Source of the DNA: an uncultured Oscillospiraceae bacterium
Lineage (GTDB): Bacteria > Bacillota > Clostridia > Oscillospirales > Oscillospiraceae
DNA: 64,000 bases
Assembly: GCA_944387065.1 (NCBI GenBank)
Contig: CALXDM010000001.1
Coordinates: forward strand, 124,001-188,000
Direction: 5' to 3'
Positions 44,704-52,391 of this stretch are shown here, piece by piece. How positions within the stretch are numbered: position 1 is the first letter of the stretch; each line of letters opens with the position of its first letter. Under the pieces are notes generated by a model. That model was not told where the DNA came from and did no database searches. It saw only the letters and a program-made list of their open reading frames with translations. Position numbers and translations under genes: made by a program.

Positions 44704-44973
44704 ATGGACATGGTGTGCCGGATCTCGGACTTGCAGTACAAGGAGATCGTAGACATCGCCGACGGCACCCGGTACGGGTTTCTCAGCGATGTGGAGCTGG
44801 ACGGGGAGCGGGGCACGGTGGCCGCCCTGGTGGTGTCCGGGCGGCGGAGGCTACTGGGGCTGCTGGGGCGGGAGCCGGACGTGGCCTTCCCCTGGGGCAG
44901 CGTCAAGCGGATCGGGGCCGACCTCATCCTGGTGGACGGGGGCAGCCGGCGCCCCGCTGCCCGGCGGGGGTGA
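44704..44973 (+). CDS. ymxH: YlmC/YmxH-family sporulation protein (PRC-barrel)
   Basis: An 89-residue protein with one PRC-barrel-like beta domain: [30 protein letters not shown] then [17 protein letters not shown]. This is the YlmC/YmxH family, conserved in endospore formers; its molecular role is not established. The ATG at 44704 has a strong AAAGGAGG site. The GC-rich basic tail (SRRPAARRG) is unusual but short. It is followed by rpsB, which has its own promoter. Confidence 0.85.
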   Translation: MDMVCRISDLQYKEIVDIADGTRYGFLSDVELDGERGTVAALVVSGRRRLLGLLGREPDVAFPWGSVKRIGADLILVDGGSRRPAARRG

Positions 44974-45001
44974 CCGGCCGTCCCACCCGGGCAAAAAATG
45001 C

Positions 45002-45030
45002 TTGCGTTCCGCCAGGGCCCGTGGTAGAAT
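45002..45030 (+). promoter_or_regulatory. Predicted promoter of rpsB-tsf
   Basis: TTGCGT (45002-45007) and TAGAAT (45025-45030), 17-bp spacer. It yields a leader of about 120 nt before rpsB, which is GC-rich with several possible stems. Confidence 0.7.
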
Positions 45031-45157
45031 ATTCAGGCAATCCGCACGGGAGCGGATCTTCCGCCTTTGTGCCTTCCCGGCTGCAAGCCCCGGAACGGTG
45101 GGTGGGAGAGAGGAAGCCCCCGGAGGTAACAACAATATTTTAGGAGGAATTTTTACC

Positions 45158-45943
45158 ATGGCAGTCGTATCGATGAAGCAGCTTTTGGAGGCGGGCGTCC
45201 ACTTCGGCCATCAGACCCGCCGGTGGAACCCCAAGATGGCCCCCTATATCTACACCGAGCGCAACGGCATCTATATCATCGACCTGCAAAAGACGGTGAA
45301 GAAGCTGGAGGAGGCCTACTCCTTCGTGCGGGAGCTGGCGGCCAACGGCCAGTCCCTGCTGTTTGTGGGCACCAAGAAGCAGGCCCAGGAGTCCATCCGG
45401 GACGAGGCCGGCCGGTGCGGCATGTTCTACGTCAACGCCCGGTGGCTGGGCGGCATGATGACCAACTTCAAAACCATGCGCACCCGGGTTGACCGGCTCA
45501 ACCAGCTCAAGAAGATGCAGGAGGACGGCACCTTCGATATGCTTCCCAAGAAGGAAGTGATGAAGCTGCTGGGCGAGATTGAGAAGCTGGAGAAGTACCT
45601 GGGCGGCGTGGTGGAGATGCGCAAGCTGCCCGGCGCGCTGTTCGTGGTGGATCCCCGCAAGGAGCGCAACGCCATCAACGAGGCCCGCAAGCTGAACATC
45701 CCCATCGTGGCCATCGTGGACACCAACTGCGACCCTGATGAGATCGACTATGTCATCCCCGGCAACGACGACGCCATCCGCGCCATCAAGCTGATCTCCT
45801 CCGTCATGGCCAACGCCGTGCAGGAGGGCCGCCAGGGGCAGGATGCCGCCCCGGCCGCCCCGGCCCAGGCGCAGGCTCCGGCCGCCGCAGCCGCCCCCCA
45901 GCCGGCCGCCCCGGCCGCCGAGCAGCCTGTGGTGGCCGAGTGA
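45158..45943 (+). CDS. rpsB: 30S ribosomal protein S2
   Basis: Small-subunit protein, 261 residues. The family core ([61 protein letters not shown], and [14 protein letters not shown]) occupies residues 6-225. A C-terminal tail of about 35 residues is almost entirely Ala, Pro and Gln, a low-complexity extension seen in some clostridial S2 proteins. The ATG at 45158 follows TAGGAGG. tsf follows after 95 bp. Confidence 0.98.
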   Translation: MAVVSMKQLLEAGVHFGHQTRRWNPKMAPYIYTERNGIYIIDLQKTVKKLEEAYSFVRELAANGQSLLFVGTKKQAQESIRDEAGRCGMFYVNARWLGGMMTNFKTMRTRVDRLNQLKKMQEDGTFDMLPKKEVMKLLGEIEKLEKYLGGVVEMRKLPGALFVVDPRKERNAINEARKLNIPIVAIVDTNCDPDEIDYVIPGNDDAIRAIKLISSVMANAVQEGRQGQDAAPAAPAQAQAPAAAAAPQPAAPAAEQPVVAE

Positions 45944-46038
45944 GCCGTCCAGTTCTCTGACATACAGCGCCTGCCTGCGGGATGGGCGGGCGCTTTCCCC
46001 TGCCCCTTTCACAACTACTTTTTGGAGGTATGCAAGCA

Positions 46039-46953
46039 ATGGCAGTTACTGCAAAAGACGTACAGAACCTGCGCGAGATGACCGGCTGCGGCATGATGGA
46101 CTGCAAAAAGGCCCTCACCGAGGCTGGAGGGGACATGGACAAGGCGGTGGAGTTGCTGCGGGAGAAGGGCCTGGCCGCCTCTGCCAAGAAGGCCGGGCGC
46201 ATCGCCGCCGAGGGCATGGCCTACGCCGCGGTGCTGGATGGCGTGGGCGTGGTGGTGGAGGTCAACGCCGAGACCGACTTTGTGGGCAAGAACGAGAAGT
46301 TCGTGGACTTTGTCAAAGGGGTGGCCGCCACCGTGGCCAAGGCCAACCCCGCCGACCTGGACGCGCTGATGGCCTGCCCCTACTGCGACGGCCAGATGAC
46401 CGTGCTGCAGCAGCAGCAGGAGATGGTGCTGGTCATCGGCGAGAACATCAAGGTGCGCCGCTTCGCCCGCTTTGCCGACGGATTCAACGTGCCTTATGTC
46501 CACGCCGGCGGCAAGATCGGCGTGCTGGTCAGCCTGAACGTGGAGGGCGGCGTGGACGCCACCGAGATCGGCAAGGATGTGGCCATGCAGATCGCCGCCC
46601 TCAACCCCCGCTTCTGGGACAAGTCCCAGGTCACCCAGGACGTGTTGGACGAGGAGAAGAAGATCATGCTGGCCCAGATGGCCAACGATCCCAAGATGGC
46701 CTCCAAGCCCGACCAGGTCAAGGAGAAGATCGTGCTGGGCAAGCTCAACAAGTTCTACTCTGAGAACTGCCTGCTCCAGCAGGACTTCGTCAAGAACGGC
46801 GACCAGACCGTGGAGCAGTATATCCAGTCTGCTGCCAAGGCCCTGGGCGGTTCGGTCACCTTCCGGGACGCTGTGCGCTTTGAAAAGGGCGAGGGCATTG
46901 AGAAGAAGCAGGAGAACTTCGCCGAGGAGATCGCCAAGCAGCTGGCGAAGTAA
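46039..46953 (+). CDS. tsf: Translation elongation factor Ts
   Basis: Guanine nucleotide exchange factor for EF-Tu. The 304-residue protein has the N-terminal UBA-like domain with LREMTGCGMMDCKKALTEAGGDMDKAVELLREKG. The core starts with VEVNAETDFVGKNEKF, which contacts EF-Tu, and a C-terminal dimerisation region follows. A CPYC pair near residue 114 is a local oddity. ATGs at 46030 and 46039 are in frame; GGAGG suits the second, which gives the standard MAVTAKDV start. Confidence 0.98.
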   Translation: MAVTAKDVQNLREMTGCGMMDCKKALTEAGGDMDKAVELLREKGLAASAKKAGRIAAEGMAYAAVLDGVGVVVEVNAETDFVGKNEKFVDFVKGVAATVAKANPADLDALMACPYCDGQMTVLQQQQEMVLVIGENIKVRRFARFADGFNVPYVHAGGKIGVLVSLNVEGGVDATEIGKDVAMQIAALNPRFWDKSQVTQDVLDEEKKIMLAQMANDPKMASKPDQVKEKIVLGKLNKFYSENCLLQQDFVKNGDQTVEQYIQSAAKALGGSVTFRDAVRFEKGEGIEKKQENFAEEIAKQLAK

Positions 46954-47015
46954 ACCCCATCCCATATCCTCCGCCCCCAGGGGCCACGGATACGGTGAAA
47001 ATCATGAACAAACAG

Positions 47016-47044
47016 AAACAGCCGGGGTAAACCCCGGCTGTTTT
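47016..47044. terminator. Bidirectional terminator between tsf and sigG
   Basis: GC-rich stem (CAGCCGGGGT with ACCCCGGCTG, 47019-47028 and 47031-47040), tight loop, flanked by AAA and TTTT. It separates the converging rpsB-tsf and spoIIGA-sigE-sigG units. Confidence 0.88.
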
Positions 47045-47074
47045 GCTTGTCTGATTTGGTTGTTCCGCCGCACC

Positions 47075-47845
47075 TCACAGCTCCTTGCGGATCTGGTTGA
47101 GGGCGTTCTTCTCCAGCCGGGACACCTGGGCCTGGGAAATGCCCACCTCGGCGGACACCTCCGTCTGGGTCTTCCCCTGGAAGAAGCGCAGGGCCAGGAT
47201 GCGCTGCTCCCGCTCGCTGAGCTTGGAGATGGCGTCCTCCAGGGCAATGTGCTCCAGCCAGGCTTCGTCGGTGTTCTTCTTGTCCCGCACCTGGTCCATG
47301 ACGCATACCGTGTCCCCCCCGTCAGAATAGATGGGCTCAAACAGGGAGACAGGCTCCACCACCGCCTCCAGCGCCATGACCACGTCCTCCCGCTTGATGC
47401 CCAGCACCTGGGCGATCTGGTCCACCGTGGGCTCGCACTGGTGCTCGGCCTGGTAGGCCTCCTTGGCCTGGAGCACCCGGTAGGCTGTGTCCCGGATGGA
47501 GCGGGAGACCCGGATGGCGCTGTTGTCCCGCAGGTAGCGGCGGATCTCCCCGATGATCATGGGCACCCCATAGGTAGAAAAGCGCACGTCCATGTTCACG
47601 TCAAAGTTATCGATGGCTTTGATCAGGCCAATACAGCCCACCTGGAACAGATCATCCACATTCTCCCCCCGGCCGGAAAAGCGCTGTATGACAGACAACA
47701 CCAGCCGCAGGTTGCCCGAGATCAGCTCCTCCCGGGCCTGCACGTCCCCCTGCCGGGCCCGCCGGAGCAGCTCCAGACTCTGCTCGCTCTTGAGCACCTT
47801 CAGCTTGGCGGTGTTGACCCCGCATATCTCCACTTTGCCCTGCAC
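47075..47845 (-). CDS. sigG: RNA polymerase sporulation sigma factor SigG
   Basis: Late forespore sigma factor. The 256-residue protein matches B. subtilis SigG in length and key segments: KVEICGVNTAKLKVL at the start, GNLRLVLSVIQRF, VDDLFQVGCIGLIKAIDNFD, YGVPMIIGEIRRYLRDN (region 2), SLFEPIYSDGG, and region 4 EVSAEVGISQAQVSRLEKNAL. The GTG at 47845 gives this N-terminus and follows GAGGTGA; the longer frame upstream is not conserved. It lies 120 bp downstream of sigE, the order known from Bacillus and clostridia. Its leader contains a hairpin and a forespore-type promoter. Confidence 0.96.
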   Translation of the reverse strand: MQGKVEICGVNTAKLKVLKSEQSLELLRRARQGDVQAREELISGNLRLVLSVIQRFSGRGENVDDLFQVGCIGLIKAIDNFDVNMDVRFSTYGVPMIIGEIRRYLRDNSAIRVSRSIRDTAYRVLQAKEAYQAEHQCEPTVDQIAQVLGIKREDVVMALEAVVEPVSLFEPIYSDGGDTVCVMDQVRDKKNTDEAWLEHIALEDAISKLSEREQRILALRFFQGKTQTEVSAEVGISQAQVSRLEKNALNQIRKEL

Positions 47846-47894
47846 GCCCTCACCTCGCTCTGAACCGGATAGGTTCAGTATTTCCGGTGAGGGC
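47846..47894 (-). promoter_or_regulatory. Leader hairpin that pairs with the sigG ribosome-binding site
   Basis: On the minus-strand transcript, GCCCTCACC (47894-47886) is fully complementary to GGTGAGGGC (47854-47846), which contains the Shine-Dalgarno sequence and ends directly at the GTG start. An inner 7-bp stem (47878-47872 with 47866-47860) stacks within it. The fold would hide the ribosome-binding site on any transcript that begins upstream of the 5' arm. Confidence 0.7.
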
Positions 47895-47904
47895 CCTTTC
47901 ATAC
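47877..47904 (-). promoter_or_regulatory. Candidate forespore (sigma-F/sigma-G) promoter of sigG
   Basis: Minus strand GTATG (47904-47900) and GGAAATACT (47885-47877), 14-bp spacer, resemble the sigma-F/G consensus (GYATA and GGNNANANT). The -10 lies just inside the 5' arm of the leader hairpin. Confidence 0.5.
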
Positions 47905-47965
47905 GATGGGCAGGCCGGGTTTATTTTTTATCGTCAGACCGCTTTCGATGGACTTTTCCCAGCCG

Positions 47966-48703
47966 CTACATCATCTGCAGGATCTCCCGCTTGAGCCGGT
48001 GGATGATCCGTTTTTCCAGCCGGGAGATGTAGGATTGAGAGATGCCCAACAGGTCGGCCACCTCCTTCTGGGTGCGCTCTCTCCGGCCGTCCAGGCCGAA
48101 GCGCATGGTGATGATAGTCCGCTCCCGCTGGCTCAGCCGAGTGATGGCCTGGAACAGCAGACTGCGGTCCACATCGTCCTCCAAGGGCCGTTCAATCACG
48201 TCGCTCTCGGTGCCCAGCACGTCGGAGAGCAGCAGCTCGTTGCCGTCCCAGTCGGTGTTCAGCGGCTCGTCCAGGGACACCTCGCTGCGCCGGTTTGAAT
48301 TCTTGCGCAGGTACATAAGGATCTCGTTCTCAATGCACCGGGAGGCATAGGTGGCCAGCTTGATGTTCTTGGCCGGCTGGTAGGTCTCCACCGCCTTGAT
48401 CAAGCCGATGGTGCCGATGGAGATCAGGTCCTCAATGCCCACCCCGGTGTTCTCAAACCGCCGGGCGATGTAGACCACCAGGCGCAGGTTGTGCTCGATC
48501 AGCTGGGTGCGCACAGCTCCCTCCCGCTCCCCCAGCTCCAGGCGGTGCAGCAGCTTGGCCTCCTCCTCCCGGGTGAGGGGGGCGGGCAGGGTGTCGCTGC
48601 CCCCGATGTAGTGGATCGTCCCCGACAGGTGGATGCCCAGCGTCTCCAGAAGCCTGCCCACCCGAATGTACAACGCTCTGCCGATGTTTCCAATGTTGAC
48701 CAT
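47966..48703 (-). CDS. sigE: RNA polymerase sporulation sigma factor SigE (pro-form)
   Basis: Early mother-cell sigma factor made as an inactive membrane-associated precursor. The 245-residue protein has an amphipathic pro-sequence of about 30 residues ([24 protein letters not shown]) before [14 protein letters not shown]. Region 2 ([31 protein letters not shown]), [19 protein letters not shown] and region 4 ([20 protein letters not shown]) follow. The ATG at 48703 follows GGAGG. Its processing protease SpoIIGA is encoded directly upstream. Confidence 0.97.
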   Translation of the reverse strand: MVNIGNIGRALYIRVGRLLETLGIHLSGTIHYIGGSDTLPAPLTREEEAKLLHRLELGEREGAVRTQLIEHNLRLVVYIARRFENTGVGIEDLISIGTIGLIKAVETYQPAKNIKLATYASRCIENEILMYLRKNSNRRSEVSLDEPLNTDWDGNELLLSDVLGTESDVIERPLEDDVDRSLLFQAITRLSQRERTIITMRFGLDGRRERTQKEVADLLGISQSYISRLEKRIIHRLKREILQMM

Positions 48704-48742
48704 GCCAGTCCTCCCCTTTCCCGTTGACTCTCCCGCCCCCAG

Positions 48743-49597
48743 TCATCCCGGCGCGCCAATGAGCGCCTGGTACCCGCTGCCATCCCCCACCGGTGTGGGG
48801 GACAGGGCCACCAGCAGGCTCCCCTGGGGCTTGCCCCCCACGCTGACCCAGCTGGCGCGCAGGGCCAGCAGCAGCCCCCGCTCCACCCCCACCGCCCGGT
48901 AGGGGATCAGGCGCGCCCCGGACAGGCCCAGCTCCCGGCAGCGCTGGAGGGATTCCACCGGCTCCTCCGCCCGGATCCCCGGCGGCAGCCAGGGGGCCAG
49001 GCAGCCCGCGTCGGCCACGATCACCGGCCGGTTTGTCGCCGGGTCGGTGAGGGTGTGGCCCGAGTCGATCAGGGCGGTCAGGTCGATCTCCCGATCCAGC
49101 ATCCGGAGGCGGACCGCCGTCAGCTCCCGCCGCCTGTGCCTACCCACCCCCCGGAAGAACAGGGAGAGCAGGAAGTAGCACAGGATGAACAGCAGCAGCA
49201 AAAGGCGCAGGTCCACATGGCTGTAAAATACCCCGTTGGCCACCGTCAAGCTGGTCCCGCCCAGCAGTTCGACCCCCAGCACCCCGCCGGCCAGGGCCGC
49301 CGAAGCCCCGAAAAACAGCACGCAGGCCCGCAGCAGCCCCGGGGCGCCGCCATAGGCGATCAGCACCATGAGCACCGCCGAGCCCACCTTGCACGGCCAG
49401 GCCGCCAGCCACATGCCCCCCGGCAGGAACACCGCCGCGGCATATACCGCACCCAACCCCGCCCCCGCCGCGATGCGCGGCCGGCGCAGCACCGATCCCG
49501 CCATCCGGCCCGACCCCAGCAAGAGCAGGTAGTTGGCCACGAAATTGAGCAGGAACAGCAGGTCGATGTAGATCGCCGTGACCCCTTCCCCCGCCAT
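48743..49597 (-). CDS. spoIIGA: Sigma-E processing peptidase SpoIIGA
   Basis: Membrane aspartic protease that removes the SigE pro-sequence after a forespore signal. The 284-residue protein has five hydrophobic segments in the N-terminal half (from AIYIDLLFLLNFVANYLLLL on). A soluble C-terminal domain carries the retroviral-protease-like catalytic motif ALIDSGHTLTDPATNRPV near residue 175. The ATG at 49597 has GGGGGG about 6 nt upstream; ATGs further up give no conserved sequence. The order spoIIGA-sigE-sigG is the standard one. Confidence 0.95.
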   Translation of the reverse strand: MAGEGVTAIYIDLLFLLNFVANYLLLLGSGRMAGSVLRRPRIAAGAGLGAVYAAAVFLPGGMWLAAWPCKVGSAVLMVLIAYGGAPGLLRACVLFFGASAALAGGVLGVELLGGTSLTVANGVFYSHVDLRLLLLLFILCYFLLSLFFRGVGRHRRRELTAVRLRMLDREIDLTALIDSGHTLTDPATNRPVIVADAGCLAPWLPPGIRAEEPVESLQRCRELGLSGARLIPYRAVGVERGLLLALRASWVSVGGKPQGSLLVALSPTPVGDGSGYQALIGAPG

Positions 49598-49648
49598 GCC
49601 CATCCCCCCTTCCGCTCCCGCCCCCGGCGGGAGGGGGAGCCGCGTCCC

Positions 49649-49682
49649 ATTATAGCGCCCCTCCCACCTCAAAAAAGGTCAA
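49649..49682 (-). promoter_or_regulatory. Candidate spoIIG promoter with 22-bp spacer
   Basis: Minus strand TTGACC (49682-49677) and perfect TATAAT (49654-49649) are separated by 22 bp, five more than optimum. In B. subtilis the spoIIG promoter has the same unusual 22-bp spacing and needs Spo0A~P. A GGTCAAA stretch over the -35 region is a weak match to a Spo0A box. Confidence 0.6.
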
Positions 49683-49697
49683 AGCAAGTCCGGGGTA

Positions 49698-49732
49698 CAA
49701 AAAGCCCCCAGGCGGCCGCTCCCGCCTGGGGG
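49698..49732 (-). terminator. Terminator of hisC
   Basis: Perfect 11-bp stem (49705-49715 with 49722-49732), 6-nt loop, followed on the minus strand by CTTTTTG. It lies 31 bp after hisC and upstream of the spoIIG promoter. Confidence 0.9.
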
Positions 49733-49762
49733 TCATGCTGTATGTACGGTTTTTCCAGCTCG

Positions 49763-50821
49763 CTATCCCACCAGCTCTGCCATGGCCCGCAGCAGCGCCT
49801 GCATCTCCTCGTCCGTCCCCACGGTGACCCGCAGCCAATCGGCGATGGAAGGGTCGCTCCACCAGCGGACCAGGATACCCCGGGAGCGCAGGCCGTCCAG
49901 CAGCGCCTTGCCCGTCCAGCCCGGCCGGGAGAGAAACAGGAAGTTGGTCTTGGACTCCAAAACAATAAAGCCCATTTCCCTGAGTGCCCTTGCCGCCCAG
50001 TCCCGGGTGGCGGACACCTTCCGGCAAAGCTCCTGGAAGTAGGCCTCGTCCTCCACCGCCGCCTGGGCCCCAGCCTGGGCGATGCGGTCCACAGGGTAGG
50101 AGTTGATGGAGTCCCGCACGCAGCGTAGGGCGGCGATGAGGTTCTCGCTGCCCATGGCCCAGCCCACCCGCAGGCCCGCCAGGGCCCTGGATTTAGAGGC
50201 GGTCTGCACCACCAACAGGTTGGGGTAGCGTCCGATCAAGGGCACGGCGCTGTCCGCCCCAAAGTCCACATAGGCCTCGTCCACGATGACCACCACATCC
50301 GGGTTGGCCTGGAGCAGCCGCTCCACCACGTCCAGCCCCACGGCGATCCCCGTGGGGGCGTTGGGGTTGCACAGCACCACCCCGCCGTTGTTCCCCAACA
50401 GCGCCTCCACCGGGGTGGAGAAGTCCGGGTTCATGGGCACCTGGCGGCAGCGCAAGCCGAAGTACCGGGTATACACCGGATAGAAACTATAGGTGACCCG
50501 GGGGAATACCACCTCCCGCTCCGGATCAAAAAAGGCCTGGAAGGCAAAGGCCAGCGCCTCATCCGAGCCGTTGGAGCAGAACACCTGCTCCGGCCGAAGC
50601 CCCTCCCGCCAGGCGATGGCCTGGCGCAGGCCCAAGCACTCCGGGTCCGGGTAGCGCCGCAGTCCCTCCCCCGCCGCCTGCCGGATGGCCTCCAGCGCCT
50701 TGGGCGAAGGGGGGTAGGGGCACTCGTTGGTATTCAGCTTGATCAGCCCCTCCTCCCGGGGCTGCTCCCCGGGGACATAGGGGGTGGCGGCGCGGATGCG
50801 CCCGCTCCAAAACTCCTTCAT
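49763..50821 (-). CDS. hisC: Histidinol-phosphate aminotransferase
   Basis: PLP enzyme that converts imidazole-acetol phosphate to histidinol phosphate. The 352-residue protein has KLNTNECPYPPSP near residue 28, FCSNGSDEALAFAFQ, CNPNAPTGIA, VIVDEAYVDFG and the PLP lysine in TASKSRALAGLRVG near 216. It is the one his gene found outside the his operon in this window, some 16 kb away. Its ATG overlaps the DUF951 stop (ATGA). Confidence 0.94.
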   Translation of the reverse strand: MKEFWSGRIRAATPYVPGEQPREEGLIKLNTNECPYPPSPKALEAIRQAAGEGLRRYPDPECLGLRQAIAWREGLRPEQVFCSNGSDEALAFAFQAFFDPEREVVFPRVTYSFYPVYTRYFGLRCRQVPMNPDFSTPVEALLGNNGGVVLCNPNAPTGIAVGLDVVERLLQANPDVVVIVDEAYVDFGADSAVPLIGRYPNLLVVQTASKSRALAGLRVGWAMGSENLIAALRCVRDSINSYPVDRIAQAGAQAAVEDEAYFQELCRKVSATRDWAARALREMGFIVLESKTNFLFLSRPGWTGKALLDGLRSRGILVRWWSDPSIADWLRVTVGTDEEMQALLRAMAELVG

Positions 50822-51018
50822 ACCGGTTCTCCTCCCTCCCGCTGCACCTTCTTGATCGACCGCTCCGCCTTACTCCGGGGCAGCATCAGCTCATGGCCGC
50901 AGCCGGCGCACCGGAGCTTGAAATCCATCCCCACCCGGAGCACCTGCCACTGCTTGCTGCCGCAGGGGTGCTGCTTCTTCAGCTCCAGCACGTCCCCCAC
51001 GCGGATGTCCATGGGCAT
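50818..51018 (-). CDS. DUF951-domain small zinc-ribbon-like protein
   Basis: A 66-residue protein too short to stand out by length alone but well supported. It has MDIRVGDVLELKKQHPCGSKQWQVLRVGMDFKLRCAGCGH, the DUF951 pattern, with three cysteines (one in HPCG, two in CAGC) that could bind zinc. An AAAGGGGGTGG site lies before the ATG at 51018; a second ATG is at 51012. Members are often next to ribosome-related genes in Firmicutes, but the function is unknown. It sits between rarA and hisC and is coupled to hisC by a 4-bp overlap. Confidence 0.85.
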   Translation of the reverse strand: MPMDIRVGDVLELKKQHPCGSKQWQVLRVGMDFKLRCAGCGHELMLPRSKAERSIKKVQREGGEPV

Positions 51019-51034
51019 TGACGCCCACCCCCTT

Positions 51035-52297
51035 TCACTCTCCTTTGATCTTCTCCCAATAGGCCCGGGCCGCCTGCTCGTTCCGGTTGGACCCATATTC
51101 ATAGTAGACCCGGTCCCGGATGGCGTCGGGCAGGTACTGCTGGGCCACCCAATGGTTGGGATAGTCGTGGGGATACAGATAGCCCTGCTCCCGCTCAAAG
51201 CCCGTCCCGTCGGCGTGGACGTTTTGCAGGTGACGGGGATAGTCCCCCGTCCTGCCCGCGCGCACGTCGGCCATGGCCCGGTCGATGGCCAGCACCACGC
51301 TGTTGGACTTGGGGGCGGTGGCCAGCAGGATGGCCGCCTGGGCCAGGGGCAGCTTGGCCTCGGGCAGGCCCAGCTGCAGGGCGCTGTCACAGCAGGCCTT
51401 GACGATGGCCGCCGCCTGGGGATAGGCCAGGCCGATGTCCTCGCTGGCTGAGCATAGCAGCCGCCGGATGGCGGTGATCAGGTCGCCCGCCTCCAGCAGC
51501 CGAGCCAGGTAGTGCAGCGCCCCGTCCGCGTCCGAGCCCCGCAGGGACTTCATCAGAGCCGAGGCGATGTCATAGTGGTCGTCCCCCTCCCGGTCATAGC
51601 GCATGGCCGAGCGCTGGGCAACCACCGCCGCGTCCTCCAGAGTCAGGCGCACCACCCCGTCCTCCACCCGCCCGGCATTCATCAAAAGCTCCACCCCGTT
51701 GAGGGCCTTGCGCACGTCGCCACCGCTGGCGGCAGCCAGCTTCTCCCGCACCCCCGGCTCGCACCGGGCCTCCACCCCCAGCGCTTCGGCCATGGCCGCA
51801 ATCCCCCGGTCCACCGCCGGCAGCACGTCCTGGGCGGTGAGGGCCTTGAACTCAAACACCGTACACCGGGACAAGATGGCGTTGAAGATGGTGAAGTAGG
51901 GGTTCTCAGTGGTGGCGGCGATGAGGGTGATCTTCCCGTTTTCCAGAAACTCCAGCAGGGACTGCTGCTGCTTCTTATTGAAGTACTGGATCTCGTCCAG
52001 GTAGAGCAGCACCCCATTGGGGGCCAGCAGGGTACCCACCTCCTCCATCACCTCCCGGACGTCGGCCAGGGAGGCGGTGGTGGCGTTGAGCCGACGCAGA
52101 GTCCGGCCAGCCCGGTTGGCGATGAGGTTGGCCACCGTGGTCTTCCCCGTGCCCGAGGGGCCATAGAACACCATGTTGGGGATCTTCCCGCTCTCGATCA
52201 CCCGGCGCAGCAGGCCGTCCTCGCCCAGGATGTGCCGCTGCCCCACCACCTCGTCCAGGCTCTTGGGGCGGATGCGGTCGGCCAGGGGCTGGTACAT
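51035..52297 (-). CDS. rarA: Replication-associated recombination protein RarA/MgsA
   Basis: AAA+ ATPase related to clamp loaders, acting at stalled replication forks. The 420-residue protein has LADRIRPKSLDEVVGQRHIL at the start, Walker A YGPSGTGKTTVANLIA, Walker B LLYLDEIQYFNKKQQ, sensor 1 ATTENPYFTIFNAILSRC, and the C-terminal tetramerisation region ending EQAARAYWEKIKGE. The ATG at 52297 has GGAGG 11 nt upstream, longer than ideal. It precedes the DUF951 gene by 16 bp. Confidence 0.96.
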   Translation of the reverse strand: MYQPLADRIRPKSLDEVVGQRHILGEDGLLRRVIESGKIPNMVFYGPSGTGKTTVANLIANRAGRTLRRLNATTASLADVREVMEEVGTLLAPNGVLLYLDEIQYFNKKQQQSLLEFLENGKITLIAATTENPYFTIFNAILSRCTVFEFKALTAQDVLPAVDRGIAAMAEALGVEARCEPGVREKLAAASGGDVRKALNGVELLMNAGRVEDGVVRLTLEDAAVVAQRSAMRYDREGDDHYDIASALMKSLRGSDADGALHYLARLLEAGDLITAIRRLLCSASEDIGLAYPQAAAIVKACCDSALQLGLPEAKLPLAQAAILLATAPKSNSVVLAIDRAMADVRAGRTGDYPRHLQNVHADGTGFEREQGYLYPHDYPNHWVAQQYLPDAIRDRVYYEYGSNRNEQAARAYWEKIKGE

Positions 52298-52321
52298 GGC
52301 GCAAAACGCCTCCTCTCCATG

Positions 52322-52356
52322 AAAAACTGGGAGCGTCCGGCTTTGGACGCTCCCAG
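52322..52356 (-). terminator. Terminator of glyA
   Basis: Perfect 12-bp stem (52356-52345 with 52338-52327), 6-nt loop, followed on the minus strand by five T. It lies between glyA and rarA. Confidence 0.88.
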
Positions 52357-52384
52357 TATAGCACACCGTCAAAAGCCCTGTAAA
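52355..52384 (-). promoter_or_regulatory. Predicted promoter of rarA
   Basis: Minus strand TTTACA (52384-52379) and TATACT (52360-52355), 18-bp spacer. The predicted start lies within the 5' arm of the glyA terminator, so transcripts from here cannot form that terminator. Confidence 0.6.
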
Positions 52385-52391
52385 GAGGGGC

